From the NCBI RefSeq assembly GCF_018919145.1, contig NZ_JAHLQJ010000027.1:1-50231 (forward strand): a stretch of DNA of 50,231 bases. Reading direction: 5' to 3'. This document shows positions 42,476 to 50,231 of the stretch, piece by piece (positions within the stretch are counted from its first letter, which is position 1; each line of letters begins with the position of its first letter). Origin of the DNA: Paenibacillus brevis. Its GTDB lineage: Bacteria; Bacillota; Bacilli; Paenibacillales; Paenibacillaceae. The translations under genes were made by a program, and so were the position numbers. The notes below the pieces were generated by a model, which did not search any database, had not been told where the DNA came from, and saw only the letters and a list, made by a program, of their open reading frames with translations.

Positions 42476-42495
42476 AAATTACATCCTATTTTTCA

Positions 42496-43473
42496 TCAGT
42501 CAAGTTCAAGTTCTCCAGAAAAAATCGTGGCAAGCGCTCCGGATTCATCCAGAATCACTAATCCGCCCGAATCATCCAAGCCGACTGCCCTGCCTGTGTT
42601 CATCCCCTGATGCCCTGCGACCGACACGCCCCGCCCGATCGTGACGGACATGTCCTCCCACAGTAATTTGATCGGCTGGAAGCCTTCAGATTGATAAAGC
42701 TCCATCAGCTGTTCCATTCGAAGGAGCACCTCTGCCGCAAGCTCTGCCCGATCTTGAGTCTGACCCGCAGCAAGCTTTAGCGAAGTAGCAATGCCCTGTA
42801 AATGTCCGGGAAGGTCTTCCTGCTCCAAATTAACATCAATTCCGATTCCCGCGATGCAATATTTCATCCGGGTGTCTTCGCCTGCTGATTCAAGCAGAAT
42901 CCCGCACACCTTCTTGCCGCCTACGAGCAGATCGTTCGGCCATTTGATGCCAGACTCCACGCCGGTTACCTTGCGTATCGCCTGGCATACCGCTACTGCG
43001 GTCATCAAGGTGAGCTGCGGGGCGGATCTTAGGGGCAGCTCGGGCCGCAGAACCACACTCATCCATATGCCTTTGCCGGGCGGAGAATGCCAGCTGCGCC
43101 CTTGCCTTCCTCTTCCGACAGTCTGCTGTTCAGCAAAAACAAGCGTGCCTTCCGGCTCACCTTCCTCTGCCAATTCCTTAGCTACGGCTTGGGTAGAGCT
43201 TGTTACGCTCAGCAGTTGCAGTTTCCTCCCATAGAGCTTCGTTTGCAAGTACCGCTCCAGCCGTTCAGCAGTCATCCGATCTGGTGCATGAAGCAGGCGA
43301 TAGCCCCTGCGGGATACCGCATCAAATTCATAGCCTTCTTCTCTTAGCTTGTTGATCTGCTTCCAGACTGCGGTTCGGCTGATCTTTAGCAGCTTGCTTA
43401 ATTCTTCACCGGACAAATATTCCCCTGTTGAAGCGTGTTCCTCAAGCAAGGTTAACAGTCTAGATGTGTCCAT
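42496..43473 (-). CDS. birA: Biotin operon repressor / biotin-protein ligase
   Basis: The 325-residue bifunctional protein has an N-terminal winged helix (GEELSKLLKISRTAVWKQINKLREEGY) and a ligase domain with the biotinyl-AMP loop GRGRQGRSWHSPPGKGIW and KWPNDLLVGGKKVCGILLE. A C-terminal SH3-like domain ends in LELD. It attaches biotin to carboxylases and represses biotin genes. It overlaps the cca stop by 14 bp. Confidence 0.97.
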   Translation of the reverse strand: MDTSRLLTLLEEHASTGEYLSGEELSKLLKISRTAVWKQINKLREEGYEFDAVSRRGYRLLHAPDRMTAERLERYLQTKLYGRKLQLLSVTSSTQAVAKELAEEGEPEGTLVFAEQQTVGRGRQGRSWHSPPGKGIWMSVVLRPELPLRSAPQLTLMTAVAVCQAIRKVTGVESGIKWPNDLLVGGKKVCGILLESAGEDTRMKYCIAGIGIDVNLEQEDLPGHLQGIATSLKLAAGQTQDRAELAAEVLLRMEQLMELYQSEGFQPIKLLWEDMSVTIGRGVSVAGHQGMNTGRAVGLDDSGGLVILDESGALATIFSGELELD

Positions 43474-44794
43474 TCGTATTCACCACAGCTTTCGCATGTT
43501 CAAGAAGTACATTTTTCTCATTTCTTAGTTCCCCTGCCGCAACGGCAAATAGTAATCCGTTTAATAGCTCGGTTAGCCAAGGGCCGCCTTTCCGCCCGGT
43601 TGCGGCAATGATCTCGCCGCCGTTCAGTTCCAGGTCCGACAGGGCAAATACCGTGATCGCTCTAAACCACTCTGCCTCCGGGAAATCCGTTGGAAGATTA
43701 GCTTTACCCGGAACATCCCCTTCGGTTTCTGGGCTAAGGTTCTTCACCAGAGCCTTTCTCCGAAGCAGCCAGCCTTCCGCCGTCTCCTTGCCGAGCCGAA
43801 GCGCAGTCTTGATGAACCGGCTTCTCCGCGCCTCCGGCGAAATGGAGTGATCTTCATTCATCGTGTTCATCACTTCATCGAAGATGATGATATTGGACAC
43901 CGCCTGGGACAACTTTCTTGAGAATGTCCAACGCTTCAGCAGCGGGCCCGCCTCATCGCCCTGAACGCTCAAGCCTTGAAGCAGCAGCGACCACCGAAGC
44001 TCCGGCAGCTCAGCCCCTTCTGCATGCTCGATGGCAGCTAGCCAGTCATTCTGGGCTTCCTTGGCAGACCACCGCAGCGCCGCCATAGGAACAGGTGCGT
44101 TTATGTATTCTAACAAGCCGCTTCTCCGCAATAGCTCCAGTCCCCGCAGCGGGCGAGGGCCTGCGATCATCTTTTCCAGTTCAGCGCGAATACGCTCGGT
44201 TGCAATATAGGCGATCTTGTCGCGGCAAATCCGAAGACCTGACCAGGTACTCTTGGTCGGACGGAAACCGAAGACCGAGGCGAACCGAACAGCACGCACC
44301 ATGCGCAAGGCATCCTCGTCAAAGCGTTCGGCAGCACTGCCTACCGCACGAATGACACCCGCTTCAATATCCTGAAGCCCGTGATACGGGTCACTAACCT
44401 TTCCGTGACGATCCATAGCGATGGCATTCATAGTGAAATCACGCCGCTGCAAATCCTGCTCCAGATCACGTACATATTGCACCTCTGAGGGCCTGCGGTG
44501 ATCTTCATATTCCGCTTCCTTGCGAAAGGTCGTCACCTCGAACGCATGGTCCTCCATAAGTACGGTTACAGTACCATGCTGAATTCCAGTCGGCACAGTC
44601 CGTTCAAACAGAGCAACGACCTGTTCCGGTGTAGCCGAGGTAGCAATATCCATATCGTGGACCGGGCGTCCCATCAATTCATCCCGAACGCATCCGCCTA
44701 CGAAGTAGGCTTCGAAGCCCTGCATTGTAAGCCGTTCCAACACCAGCTCCCCCTGACGAACCATCAGGGGGGGAACCATTCTCCATCTGTTCAT
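43460..44794 (-). CDS. cca: CCA tRNA nucleotidyltransferase
   Basis: The enzyme adds or repairs the 3' CCA of tRNAs. It has 444 residues from the ATG at 44794 (GGAGG about 10 bases upstream); the frame to 44839 overlaps bshA. Motifs: GGCVRDELMGRPVHDMDIATSATP with the metal-binding DxD, RRDFTMNAIA and the EDALRMVRAVRFASVFGF helix region, all class II. The downstream C-terminal domain is longer than the minimal enzyme but normal for Bacillota. It is co-transcribed with bshA and birA. Confidence 0.96.
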   Translation of the reverse strand: MNRWRMVPPLMVRQGELVLERLTMQGFEAYFVGGCVRDELMGRPVHDMDIATSATPEQVVALFERTVPTGIQHGTVTVLMEDHAFEVTTFRKEAEYEDHRRPSEVQYVRDLEQDLQRRDFTMNAIAMDRHGKVSDPYHGLQDIEAGVIRAVGSAAERFDEDALRMVRAVRFASVFGFRPTKSTWSGLRICRDKIAYIATERIRAELEKMIAGPRPLRGLELLRRSGLLEYINAPVPMAALRWSAKEAQNDWLAAIEHAEGAELPELRWSLLLQGLSVQGDEAGPLLKRWTFSRKLSQAVSNIIIFDEVMNTMNEDHSISPEARRSRFIKTALRLGKETAEGWLLRRKALVKNLSPETEGDVPGKANLPTDFPEAEWFRAITVFALSDLELNGGEIIAATGRKGGPWLTELLNGLLFAVAAGELRNEKNVLLEHAKAVVNTNGHI

Positions 44795-44835
44795 AGCATC
44801 AGCCTCCAAGCATACTTCTCGTGCGAATCTAAGGC

Positions 44836-45996
44836 TCAAGGACAGATGTGATTCACGCCGGGAGCCTCGCGTTGAAGCACTCGATAGTAGATCGACTCGT
44901 AAGTCTGCATCATCCGTTCGCTGCTAAAATCATTCTTGGCACGCTGCAGACAGGCTTCGCGAAATCTATTCATCTGTTCAGGCTGGGTCAGCAATGCGAG
45001 GCAATGTTCGGCCATCGCATCCACATCGCCAATCGGAGCCAGATAACCAGTCTCACCGTGTGTTATCAATTCCGGGATACCGCCCGCGATAGAGCCCACC
45101 GTAGGCACGCCACATGCCATTGCCTCCAGAGCGACAAGCCCGAAGCTCTCCTTCTCGGAAGGAAGCAGCAGCAGATCCGCCATGGAGATCACCTGAGCGA
45201 TATCATCCTGTTTGCCCAGAAAGTGCACCTTATTCTCCAAGCCCATCTCCCGGATTTTCCATTGAATCTTCGGAAGGTCCGGGCCTTCGCCGACAAATAA
45301 CAGCTTAGCAGGCACCTGCTCCTGGACCTTCTTGAATACATCAACCACATCGCCAACCCGCTTCACCGGCCGGAAATTCGAAATATGCATCAATACCTTT
45401 TCGCCTGGCTCAGCAAAGTCATTTTTGCAATTGCAGGTATTGCGCGGATAATATTCTCGTGGATCTACGAAATTGTAGGTCAGATCAATCTCCCGGGTAA
45501 TATCCAGTACTTCCCGGGTCTCCCGGGTCAGATCCTTGGACACCGAGGTTACAGCATCGCTCTCATTAATAGCAAGCCGGATCAGATCCTTCAACGACTC
45601 ATCCTGTGCCAGTACAGTAATATCCGTTCCATGCAAGGTCGTGACCACCTTCAGCTTATCGCCAACCATCTGTTTGGCCAGGAATGCGCACACAGCATGC
45701 GGAACGGCATAATGCACATGAAGCACATCCAGCTCCTGCTGCTTGGCGACTTGAGCCATTTTGGTAGCTAGTGATAGATCATAAGGCGGATAGCGGAACA
45801 CATAATAGTCGCTGACATCCACTTCGTGATACTTAATATTTTTATGGAAGCTGCCAAGACGGAAAGGAACGCTATGCGATATAAAATGAACCTCATGCCC
45901 CTTCTCCGCAAGCAGCTTGCCGAGTTCTGTCGCAACTACTCCTGACCCGCCGAGAGACGGGTAACATGTAATGCCGATCTTCAGAAATGAATCCAT
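44836..45996 (-). CDS. bshA: N-acetyl-alpha-D-glucosaminyl L-malate synthase
   Basis: The 386-residue GT4 glycosyltransferase makes GlcNAc-malate, the first step of bacillithiol synthesis. The N-terminal Rossmann segment GGSGVVATELGKLLAEKGHEVHFIS and the C-terminal donor site with EKESFGLVALEAMACGVP (E-x7-E) are typical. Its neighbours bshB1 and mgsA support the pathway assignment. The stop is 41 bp before the cca start. Confidence 0.95.
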   Translation of the reverse strand: MDSFLKIGITCYPSLGGSGVVATELGKLLAEKGHEVHFISHSVPFRLGSFHKNIKYHEVDVSDYYVFRYPPYDLSLATKMAQVAKQQELDVLHVHYAVPHAVCAFLAKQMVGDKLKVVTTLHGTDITVLAQDESLKDLIRLAINESDAVTSVSKDLTRETREVLDITREIDLTYNFVDPREYYPRNTCNCKNDFAEPGEKVLMHISNFRPVKRVGDVVDVFKKVQEQVPAKLLFVGEGPDLPKIQWKIREMGLENKVHFLGKQDDIAQVISMADLLLLPSEKESFGLVALEAMACGVPTVGSIAGGIPELITHGETGYLAPIGDVDAMAEHCLALLTQPEQMNRFREACLQRAKNDFSSERMMQTYESIYYRVLQREAPGVNHICP

Positions 45997-46037
45997 CCGC
46001 CAGCGGCCTCCTTGATTCCTTAATTCACAAGTATAGT

Positions 46038-46757
46038 TTATGAGCGGCTGGCTCCGAACAGATGAACAAGATAAGGTGTCTTTACTGTGAAGCCTTCGGC
46101 ATAAGGTATCAGCCGGGCTTGCCCCAGCAAGGCATCTCTGGCCTGCACCCTTTCGATATACCCCTGGTTGAGCGGCGTCGGTGCAACATCCTCACCTTCC
46201 GCTTTCATGAACTGGGAACGGTAACAGCCAAGCGCCTGCTCTTTGAGCACATAATGGTCCGTTACATCCACAAGCACATCCGGGGTTTTCCAGTCGTTAA
46301 TATAGTAAAAATACAGCTCCGGCAGACTAACCGCCGGCTTGTCCGGCATATACCGGCGCAGCTTCGCATTAAATACCGCCTCTTGCACCAGCTTGCTGCA
46401 TGCCACATGATCGGGATGGCGATCCTCCCAATGAGGAGCAAACACCATCTTCGGTGCATAGGTGCGAATAACCTCTGTTACAGCAGCAATCTGTTCCGGT
46501 GTCCCGAATAATCCGCGGTCCGGCAGACCGAGATTTATGCGCATGGCAACGCCAAGCACCCGGGCAGCCGCATCAGCTTCCTGAAGCCTTAGCTCTACCG
46601 TGCCATTCGAAGATAATTCGGCGTACGTCAGGTCGCACAGACCAACCCGCATACCGGCAGCGGTATGCTTGGCAATAGTGCCTGCCATGCCAATCTCCGC
46701 ATCATCCGCATGAGCACCGAACACAAGGATGTCCAACGGTTCTACAGATATACTCAT
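46038..46757 (-). CDS. bshB1: Bacillithiol biosynthesis deacetylase
   Basis: The 239-residue PIG-L/LmbE-type zinc enzyme removes the acetyl group from GlcNAc-malate. Zinc ligands are in FGAHADDAEIG (His15, Asp18) and HPDHVACSK (His113). It begins 2 bp after the mgsA stop. bshA follows 41 bp downstream. A BshB2-type detoxification role is possible, but the linkage to bshA favours the biosynthetic enzyme. Confidence 0.95.
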   Translation of the reverse strand: MSISVEPLDILVFGAHADDAEIGMAGTIAKHTAAGMRVGLCDLTYAELSSNGTVELRLQEADAAARVLGVAMRINLGLPDRGLFGTPEQIAAVTEVIRTYAPKMVFAPHWEDRHPDHVACSKLVQEAVFNAKLRRYMPDKPAVSLPELYFYYINDWKTPDVLVDVTDHYVLKEQALGCYRSQFMKAEGEDVAPTPLNQGYIERVQARDALLGQARLIPYAEGFTVKTPYLVHLFGASRS

Positions 46758-46759
46758 CC

Positions 46760-47179
46760 TTACCCCAATCCCGGCTTGTTGGATTCAACCAGCTCACGCC
46801 AGCCGAAATCTCCGCGATCCAAAGCGCGAACCAGAATCTCCGCCGTAGCCAAATTCGTCGCGACAGGAATGCCGTGCACATCGCACAATCTCAACAGCGC
46901 GGTAATGTCCGGCTCATGCGGTTGTGCCATTAATGGATCACGGAAGAAGAGCACGAGATCCATTTCATTTTGCGCGATCAGAGCACCGATTTGCTGATCG
47001 CCGCCAAGCGGCCCTGACAGGAAGCGGTGAATCTGCAGATCTGTCGCTTCCATAATACGCATCCCTGTCGTACCGGTCGAATACAGCTTTTTCCCCTTGA
47101 ACACATGCTCATAGGCAATCACAAAATTAACGATATCTTCTTTTTTACGGTCGTGCGCAATAAAAGCGATATTCAACAT
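46760..47179 (-). CDS. mgsA: Methylglyoxal synthase
   Basis: The 139-residue enzyme converts dihydroxyacetone phosphate to methylglyoxal. Motifs FIAHDRKKEDIVNF, STGTTG, SGPLGGDQQIG (catalytic Asp) and FFRDPLMAQPHEPDI are complete. Between dapB and bshB1, matching Bacillus order; linkage to bacillithiol genes fits, since bacillithiol helps detoxify methylglyoxal. Confidence 0.97.
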   Translation of the reverse strand: MLNIAFIAHDRKKEDIVNFVIAYEHVFKGKKLYSTGTTGMRIMEATDLQIHRFLSGPLGGDQQIGALIAQNEMDLVLFFRDPLMAQPHEPDITALLRLCDVHGIPVATNLATAEILVRALDRGDFGWRELVESNKPGLG

Positions 47180-47197
47180 GTTCTCTCTCTCCCCTTA

Positions 47198-48004
47198 CTA
47201 TCCATCCATTAAATGTTCGAAACCATAAACCATGCCTTCGCATTGAAGCACTTTCTTGACCGCCAGATTGACGCCCGGCATGTAGCCTGCACGATCATAG
47301 GAATCGTGGCGTATCTTGAGACTTTGTCCGAATCCGCCAAAGATGACCTCCTGCTGCGCAAATACTCCAGGCAGCCGGACACTGTGGATTCTAAAGCCAT
47401 TATAATAGCCGCCTCTGGAGCCTTCAATCGTCTCTTCCTCGTTCGGATTGCCCTGGCGCAGCTCTTCACGGTTAGCCGCAATCAGTTCAGCGGTCTTCAC
47501 CGCAGTTCCCGAAGGCGCATCCAGTTTCTGATCCCCATGATATTCGATAATCTCCAGATGCGGAAAATATTTGGCTGCTTCCGCAGCGAACTTCATCATC
47601 AGAATTGCGCCAATGGAGAAGTTCGGTGCAATGAGCCCGCCAAGCTTCTTGGCCCGGCACTGCTTGTCCAGACCTTCGATCTGTTCCGGCGTAAAGCCGG
47701 TCGTACCGATTACAGGAGCAACGCCATGCTTGATGGCTAGCTCGGTGTTTCCGTATGCTGATGCCGGGGTAGTGAAATCAACCATGACATGCGGCTTGCT
47801 CTCGAGCAGCGCAAGCTCCAGATCGGATGTCAGCTTCACACCGCAGGGCTTCATTCCTGCAAGCGCGCCTGCATCCTCTCCATCATTATCGATGCTGATT
47901 GCAGCAACCAGCTCCAGACTATCATCCTCCAGCACCATTTTGACGACTTCGCGTCCCATTCTGCCAGCTGCTCCGGCCACAGCAACTCTGATTCTATCCG
48001 TCAT
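47198..48004 (-). CDS. dapB: 4-hydroxy-tetrahydrodipicolinate reductase
   Basis: The 268-residue enzyme of lysine and diaminopimelate synthesis supplies DAP for the wall and for dipicolinate in spores. The Rossmann motif VAVAGAAGRMGREVV, the PVIGTTGFT segment and the signature EYHGDQKLDAPSGTA are present. The usual HH pair in the signature is H-G here: the catalytic first His is kept, the second is Gly. Spacing to neighbours is 18-22 bp, indicating an operon. Confidence 0.96.
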   Translation of the reverse strand: MTDRIRVAVAGAAGRMGREVVKMVLEDDSLELVAAISIDNDGEDAGALAGMKPCGVKLTSDLELALLESKPHVMVDFTTPASAYGNTELAIKHGVAPVIGTTGFTPEQIEGLDKQCRAKKLGGLIAPNFSIGAILMMKFAAEAAKYFPHLEIIEYHGDQKLDAPSGTAVKTAELIAANREELRQGNPNEEETIEGSRGGYYNGFRIHSVRLPGVFAQQEVIFGGFGQSLKIRHDSYDRAGYMPGVNLAVKKVLQCEGMVYGFEHLMDG

Positions 48005-48026
48005 CCTGATACCTCCACTTGTTCAA

Positions 48027-48557
48027 CTAGGTTTTCATGGCTTTGCGTATTCTCTGCTCCAGTTCCCGAAGCTGTGTCGCTACCGCTTCATCCTGGGGCA
48101 ATGACGATGCATCCCGCAGCGCCTTCAGCGCATTCACATATTGACCTGTCTCGGCATAGGCAATAGCTAACCACACCTGCGAGTCTACAGACAGCGGATC
48201 CAACTGGACGGCCCGCTTCAACAGACGAACCGCAGATGATGAATTGCTTCCCTGTGATGAACTGCTGGAAGAAGAATCCAACCGCTTCTTGGCCAGCTGT
48301 GTTAGCTCCTTGGCTTGCATCCGGTCAAAATGCAGCTTATATTCCTCCTGTGCAGGCATTAAAGCGACTGCCAGTCTGGCATGGGCAATTGCTTTGTCCA
48401 GCCTGCTGCTGCGCGCACACGTGATGGAGCACCGATAATGAATATCTGCGTTATCCGGCTCAATGGAAAGCGCCTGCTCAAACCAGGATATCGCCTGTTC
48501 AAAATCATTATTGTAAATGCTTCGGTATGCCTTCTTAAGGTAGTCCTCCGCTTTCAT
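48027..48557 (-). CDS. TPR-repeat protein
   Basis: It has 176 residues from the ATG at 48557 (GGGGGGAG just upstream); the frame to 48644 overlaps ypjD. TPR units are visible at about 3-36 (EDYLKKAYRSIYNNDFEQAISWFEQALSIEPDN), 38-72 and 103-150, with a Ser-rich loop between them. No enzyme motif. It lies between ypjD and dapB, where Paenibacillus-type genomes may carry such a protein; function unknown. Confidence 0.82.
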   Translation of the reverse strand: MKAEDYLKKAYRSIYNNDFEQAISWFEQALSIEPDNADIHYRCSITCARSSRLDKAIAHARLAVALMPAQEEYKLHFDRMQAKELTQLAKKRLDSSSSSSSQGSNSSSAVRLLKRAVQLDPLSVDSQVWLAIAYAETGQYVNALKALRDASSLPQDEAVATQLRELEQRIRKAMKT

Positions 48558-48609
48558 CTGCTCCCCCCCTGTCATGGGCTGTTCACAGTACAGCATATGA
48601 CAGAGGTCC

Positions 48610-48942
48610 TTATTCGGTGTCCTTCCGAGTCCACCGATTCGCATCGCGGGTATTGAATTTATGCATCACCTTGTTGTGAGCCTCCGTCAGATCGATGCCC
48701 AGCGAATTGGCGAAGCACATCGTGATGAACATAATATCCCCAAGCTCCAATTCAATGGAATTGTCCGCTTCGTCTGCTTTTTTCTTTTTCTCGCCATAGC
48801 TATGATTGACCTCTCGGGCCAATTCTCCGACTTCTTCACTCATTCTAGCCATCAACGCAAGCGGACTGAAATAGCCTTCCTTAAACTGCGATATGTATCG
48901 GTCCACTTCCCGCTGCATTTCGGCGAGAGACTTCTCTTCCAT
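48610..48942 (-). CDS. ypjD: MazG-like nucleotide pyrophosphohydrolase (YpjD-like)
   Basis: The 110-residue all-alpha NTP-PPase fold has metal-binding acidic motifs ARMSEEVGELAREVNH and SIELELGDIMFITMCFAN, and a C-terminal NTRDANRW. MazG-type enzymes remove non-canonical or excess NTPs. It is the first gene of a long minus-strand run to birA, as ypjD is in Bacillus. A -35 TTGTCT / -10 TAACAT pair lies upstream. Confidence 0.9.
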   Translation of the reverse strand: MEEKSLAEMQREVDRYISQFKEGYFSPLALMARMSEEVGELAREVNHSYGEKKKKADEADNSIELELGDIMFITMCFANSLGIDLTEAHNKVMHKFNTRDANRWTRKDTE

Positions 48943-48977
48943 CCGACATTCCTCCGCAAGTTGTGAGTTTCATCCCT

Positions 48978-49006
48978 ATGTTATCGCAAAGAAGTTTTGA
49001 AGACAA
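48978..49006 (-). promoter_or_regulatory. Predicted ypjD promoter
   Basis: On minus, TTGTCT (49006-49001), a 17-bp spacer and TAACAT (48983-48978), about 35 bp before the ATG. It would drive the ypjD-to-birA transcript. Confidence 0.45.
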
Positions 49007-49082
49007 ATCATTTTTAATCGCACGAAAAAAAGATATACTAAGAAAGTGTGCTGAGAATTCACTTTATATGGATAGGTGAGGG

Positions 49083-49955
49083 ATGGAGTTAATGAATTCA
49101 TTTAAATTATCGGGGGTTGTGAAAACGGTGCTTCCTATTTTATTGGGAACCGCAATCTATGCCTTCGGACTTCTCTATTTTATTATACCCAATCAGCTTA
49201 TGGAGGGCGGTGTGACCGGGATCACGATCCTGCTCAAATACGCTTTTGGTATTTCCCCATCGTTCTCCAACCTGCTTCTGAATATCCCCTTATTCTTTCT
49301 GGGATGGAGAATTCTTGGCGGACGCCAGATTGTTTATACGGGAATCGGGATCGGTTCCCTGTCCTTTTTTTTATGGATCTTCGAAAAGATGATTGAGCAT
49401 GGCTGGATCGAAACCTTTGAAACGGATTATATTCTTGCCTCTCTCTATGCGGGTGTAACGCTTGGCGCAGGACTTGGCATTGTATTCCGCTTCGGCGGCA
49501 CGACGGGCGGCTCCGACATAGTAGCCCGAATTATGAACCGCAAATATGGCTTCAGTATGGGACAGGTCATTCTGACTATCGATATCATCATTATTGCACT
49601 GTCTCTCTTCTATGTAGCGAAGGAAAACATTTTGTATACCCTTGTCGCGGTATTCATCGCTTCCAAAGTCATCGACTTTATCCAGGAAGGGGCATACTCG
49701 GCCAAGGCCTTTACCATCATCAGTGATCATGCTCCGGACATTGCGGATATTATTACGAAGGAAATGGATCGAGGAGTGACCTTGATTCCTGCGATCGGCG
49801 CCTACTCCAAGCAATCCAAATACATGGCATACTGCGTTGTATCAAGGCCGGAGATCCGCCGTCTCCATCAAATCGCCAAATCGGTCGACCCCCGGGCATT
49901 CATCATTATCAATGATGTGCATGATGTGCATGGGGAAGGATTTAAGGAAGATTAG
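49083..49955 (+). CDS. YitT-family membrane protein (YpjC-like)
   Basis: It has 290 residues, with five helices to about residue 190, then a cytoplasmic DUF2179 domain (TIISDHAPDIADIITKEMDRGVTLIPAIGAYSKQSKYMAYCVVSRPEIRRLHQIAKSVDPRAFIIINDVHDVHGEG). The signature FIIPNQLMEGGVTGI and the glycine-rich FRFGGTTGGSDIVARI are typical. Role unknown, possibly transport or regulation. It diverges from ypjD, as in Bacillus. The start could also be the ATG at 49092. Confidence 0.92.
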   Translation: MELMNSFKLSGVVKTVLPILLGTAIYAFGLLYFIIPNQLMEGGVTGITILLKYAFGISPSFSNLLLNIPLFFLGWRILGGRQIVYTGIGIGSLSFFLWIFEKMIEHGWIETFETDYILASLYAGVTLGAGLGIVFRFGGTTGGSDIVARIMNRKYGFSMGQVILTIDIIIIALSLFYVAKENILYTLVAVFIASKVIDFIQEGAYSAKAFTIISDHAPDIADIITKEMDRGVTLIPAIGAYSKQSKYMAYCVVSRPEIRRLHQIAKSVDPRAFIIINDVHDVHGEGFKED

Positions 49956-49989
49956 CATGAAGAACGGCATGTTGAATGCCTTAGATAAG

Positions 49990-50024
49990 AAAGGCGAGCC
50001 CCATCTATAAGGGCTCGCCTTTTT
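49990..50024 (+). terminator. Terminator after the YitT-family gene
   Basis: AAAGGCGAGCCC/GGGCTCGCCTTTTT, a strong GC stem with a T-run, 35 bp after the stop. Confidence 0.92.
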
Positions 50025-50207
50025 ACTTGAAGATTTTCATTCTTCTACATATTAATTCTCAGGTTTTTAATTCAAAGCGCCTATCGCAAATCCAGCGATC
50101 TACTTTAATACGGAGGTAATTAATGGAAAGTTAAAATTTTAAGAAAGAATTGTCGAAATTGGTCGTATAATGATAATTATCCGACAAAAATTCAGGGGGA
50201 CATATGA

Positions 50208-50231
50208 ATGACTACTAGTAACAACATGATT
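50208..50231 (+). CDS. Start of an unidentified gene (cut by window edge)
   Basis: An ATG at 50208 follows CAGGGGGACATATGA and opens the frame MTTSNNMI before the window ends. Upstream, TTGTCG (50150) and GATAAT (50172) at 16 bp, or TATAAT at 50166, could be a promoter. Too short to identify. Confidence 0.5.

Noticed and set aside
1..50231. CRISPR arrays, tRNA or rRNA genes, prophage or insertion sequences
   Set aside because: None seen by eye: no regularly spaced repeats, no cloverleaf-like sequence recognised and no transposase or integrase frame. A tRNA scan would be decisive.

Overview
The window reads as chromosomal DNA of a Paenibacillus-like member of the Bacillota. The evidence is the gene order ypjD-(TPR)-dapB-mgsA-bshB1-bshA-cca-birA-panBCD...dinG and asnS-dnaD/nth, which is the Bacillales arrangement, together with bacillithiol genes, an SLH-domain surface protein, GerMN lipoproteins, a proline T-box, Shine-Dalgarno-rich start sites and mid-range GC content. 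No rRNA, tRNA, prophage, transposase or CRISPR array was seen. All functional calls come from reading motifs and gene order; no database search was run.

Layout. 1-3.0 kb (minus): a dynamin-like GTPase running off the left edge, a small uncharacterised protein and endonuclease III. 3.0-10.2 kb (minus): a cell-envelope block with two tandem cassettes, each an exported Amidase_3 cell-wall hydrolase followed by a GerMN lipoprotein, ending in an SLH-domain surface protein. 10.5-11.0 kb (plus): a HIT-family protein. 11.1-13.1 kb (minus): leuCD. 13.4-17.2 kb: a nitrite/nitric-oxide respiration module, nirK, a double-DUF2249 protein, a polytopic NnrS/heme-copper-oxidase-like membrane protein and a MIP18/DUF59 protein on plus, and a CuA-type cupredoxin lipoprotein on minus. 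17.3-20.1 kb: a small zinc-ribbon membrane protein, signal peptidase I, a LysR regulator and a nitrilase-family hydrolase. 20.2-23.8 kb (plus): a proline T-box leader and proBAC. 23.9-26.8 kb (minus): a DedA protein and an ECF sigma / anti-sigma / repeated membrane protein operon. 26.9-31.0 kb (minus): hbd-ackA-asnS-dnaD. 31.2-33.2 kb (minus): a short FtsH-like protease with an overlapping membrane partner. 33.7-36.2 kb (minus): rex, an MTA/SAH deaminase-type amidohydrolase and a YpmB-like protein. 36.3-42.2 kb (minus): panBCD behind an attenuator-like leader, a TPR protein and dinG. 42.5-48.9 kb (minus): ypjD, TPR protein, dapB, mgsA, bshB1, bshA, cca and birA. 49.1-50.0 kb (plus): a YitT-family membrane protein, then the first codons of another gene at the right edge.

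How the parts fit. The most informative region is 13.1-18.4 kb. The nirK promoter and the CuA lipoprotein promoter carry nearly the same FNR/CRP-type palindrome (TGTGC or CGTGA, then TTCCAG, then TCACA). Each is placed so that a start 41.5 bp from the box centre puts a -10-like hexamer at the right distance, so the two transcription units look like one regulon. Around this module, a LysR-type box ATAGG-N5-CCTAT lies near -65 of a predicted leuC promoter and again just upstream of the lysR gene 5 kb away. This suggests that lysR is the leuCD regulator and that the intervening genes separate a former neighbour pair. Other regulatory structures visible are a proline-type T-box before proB, a hairpin leader with a terminator before panB, and at least ten further intrinsic terminators.
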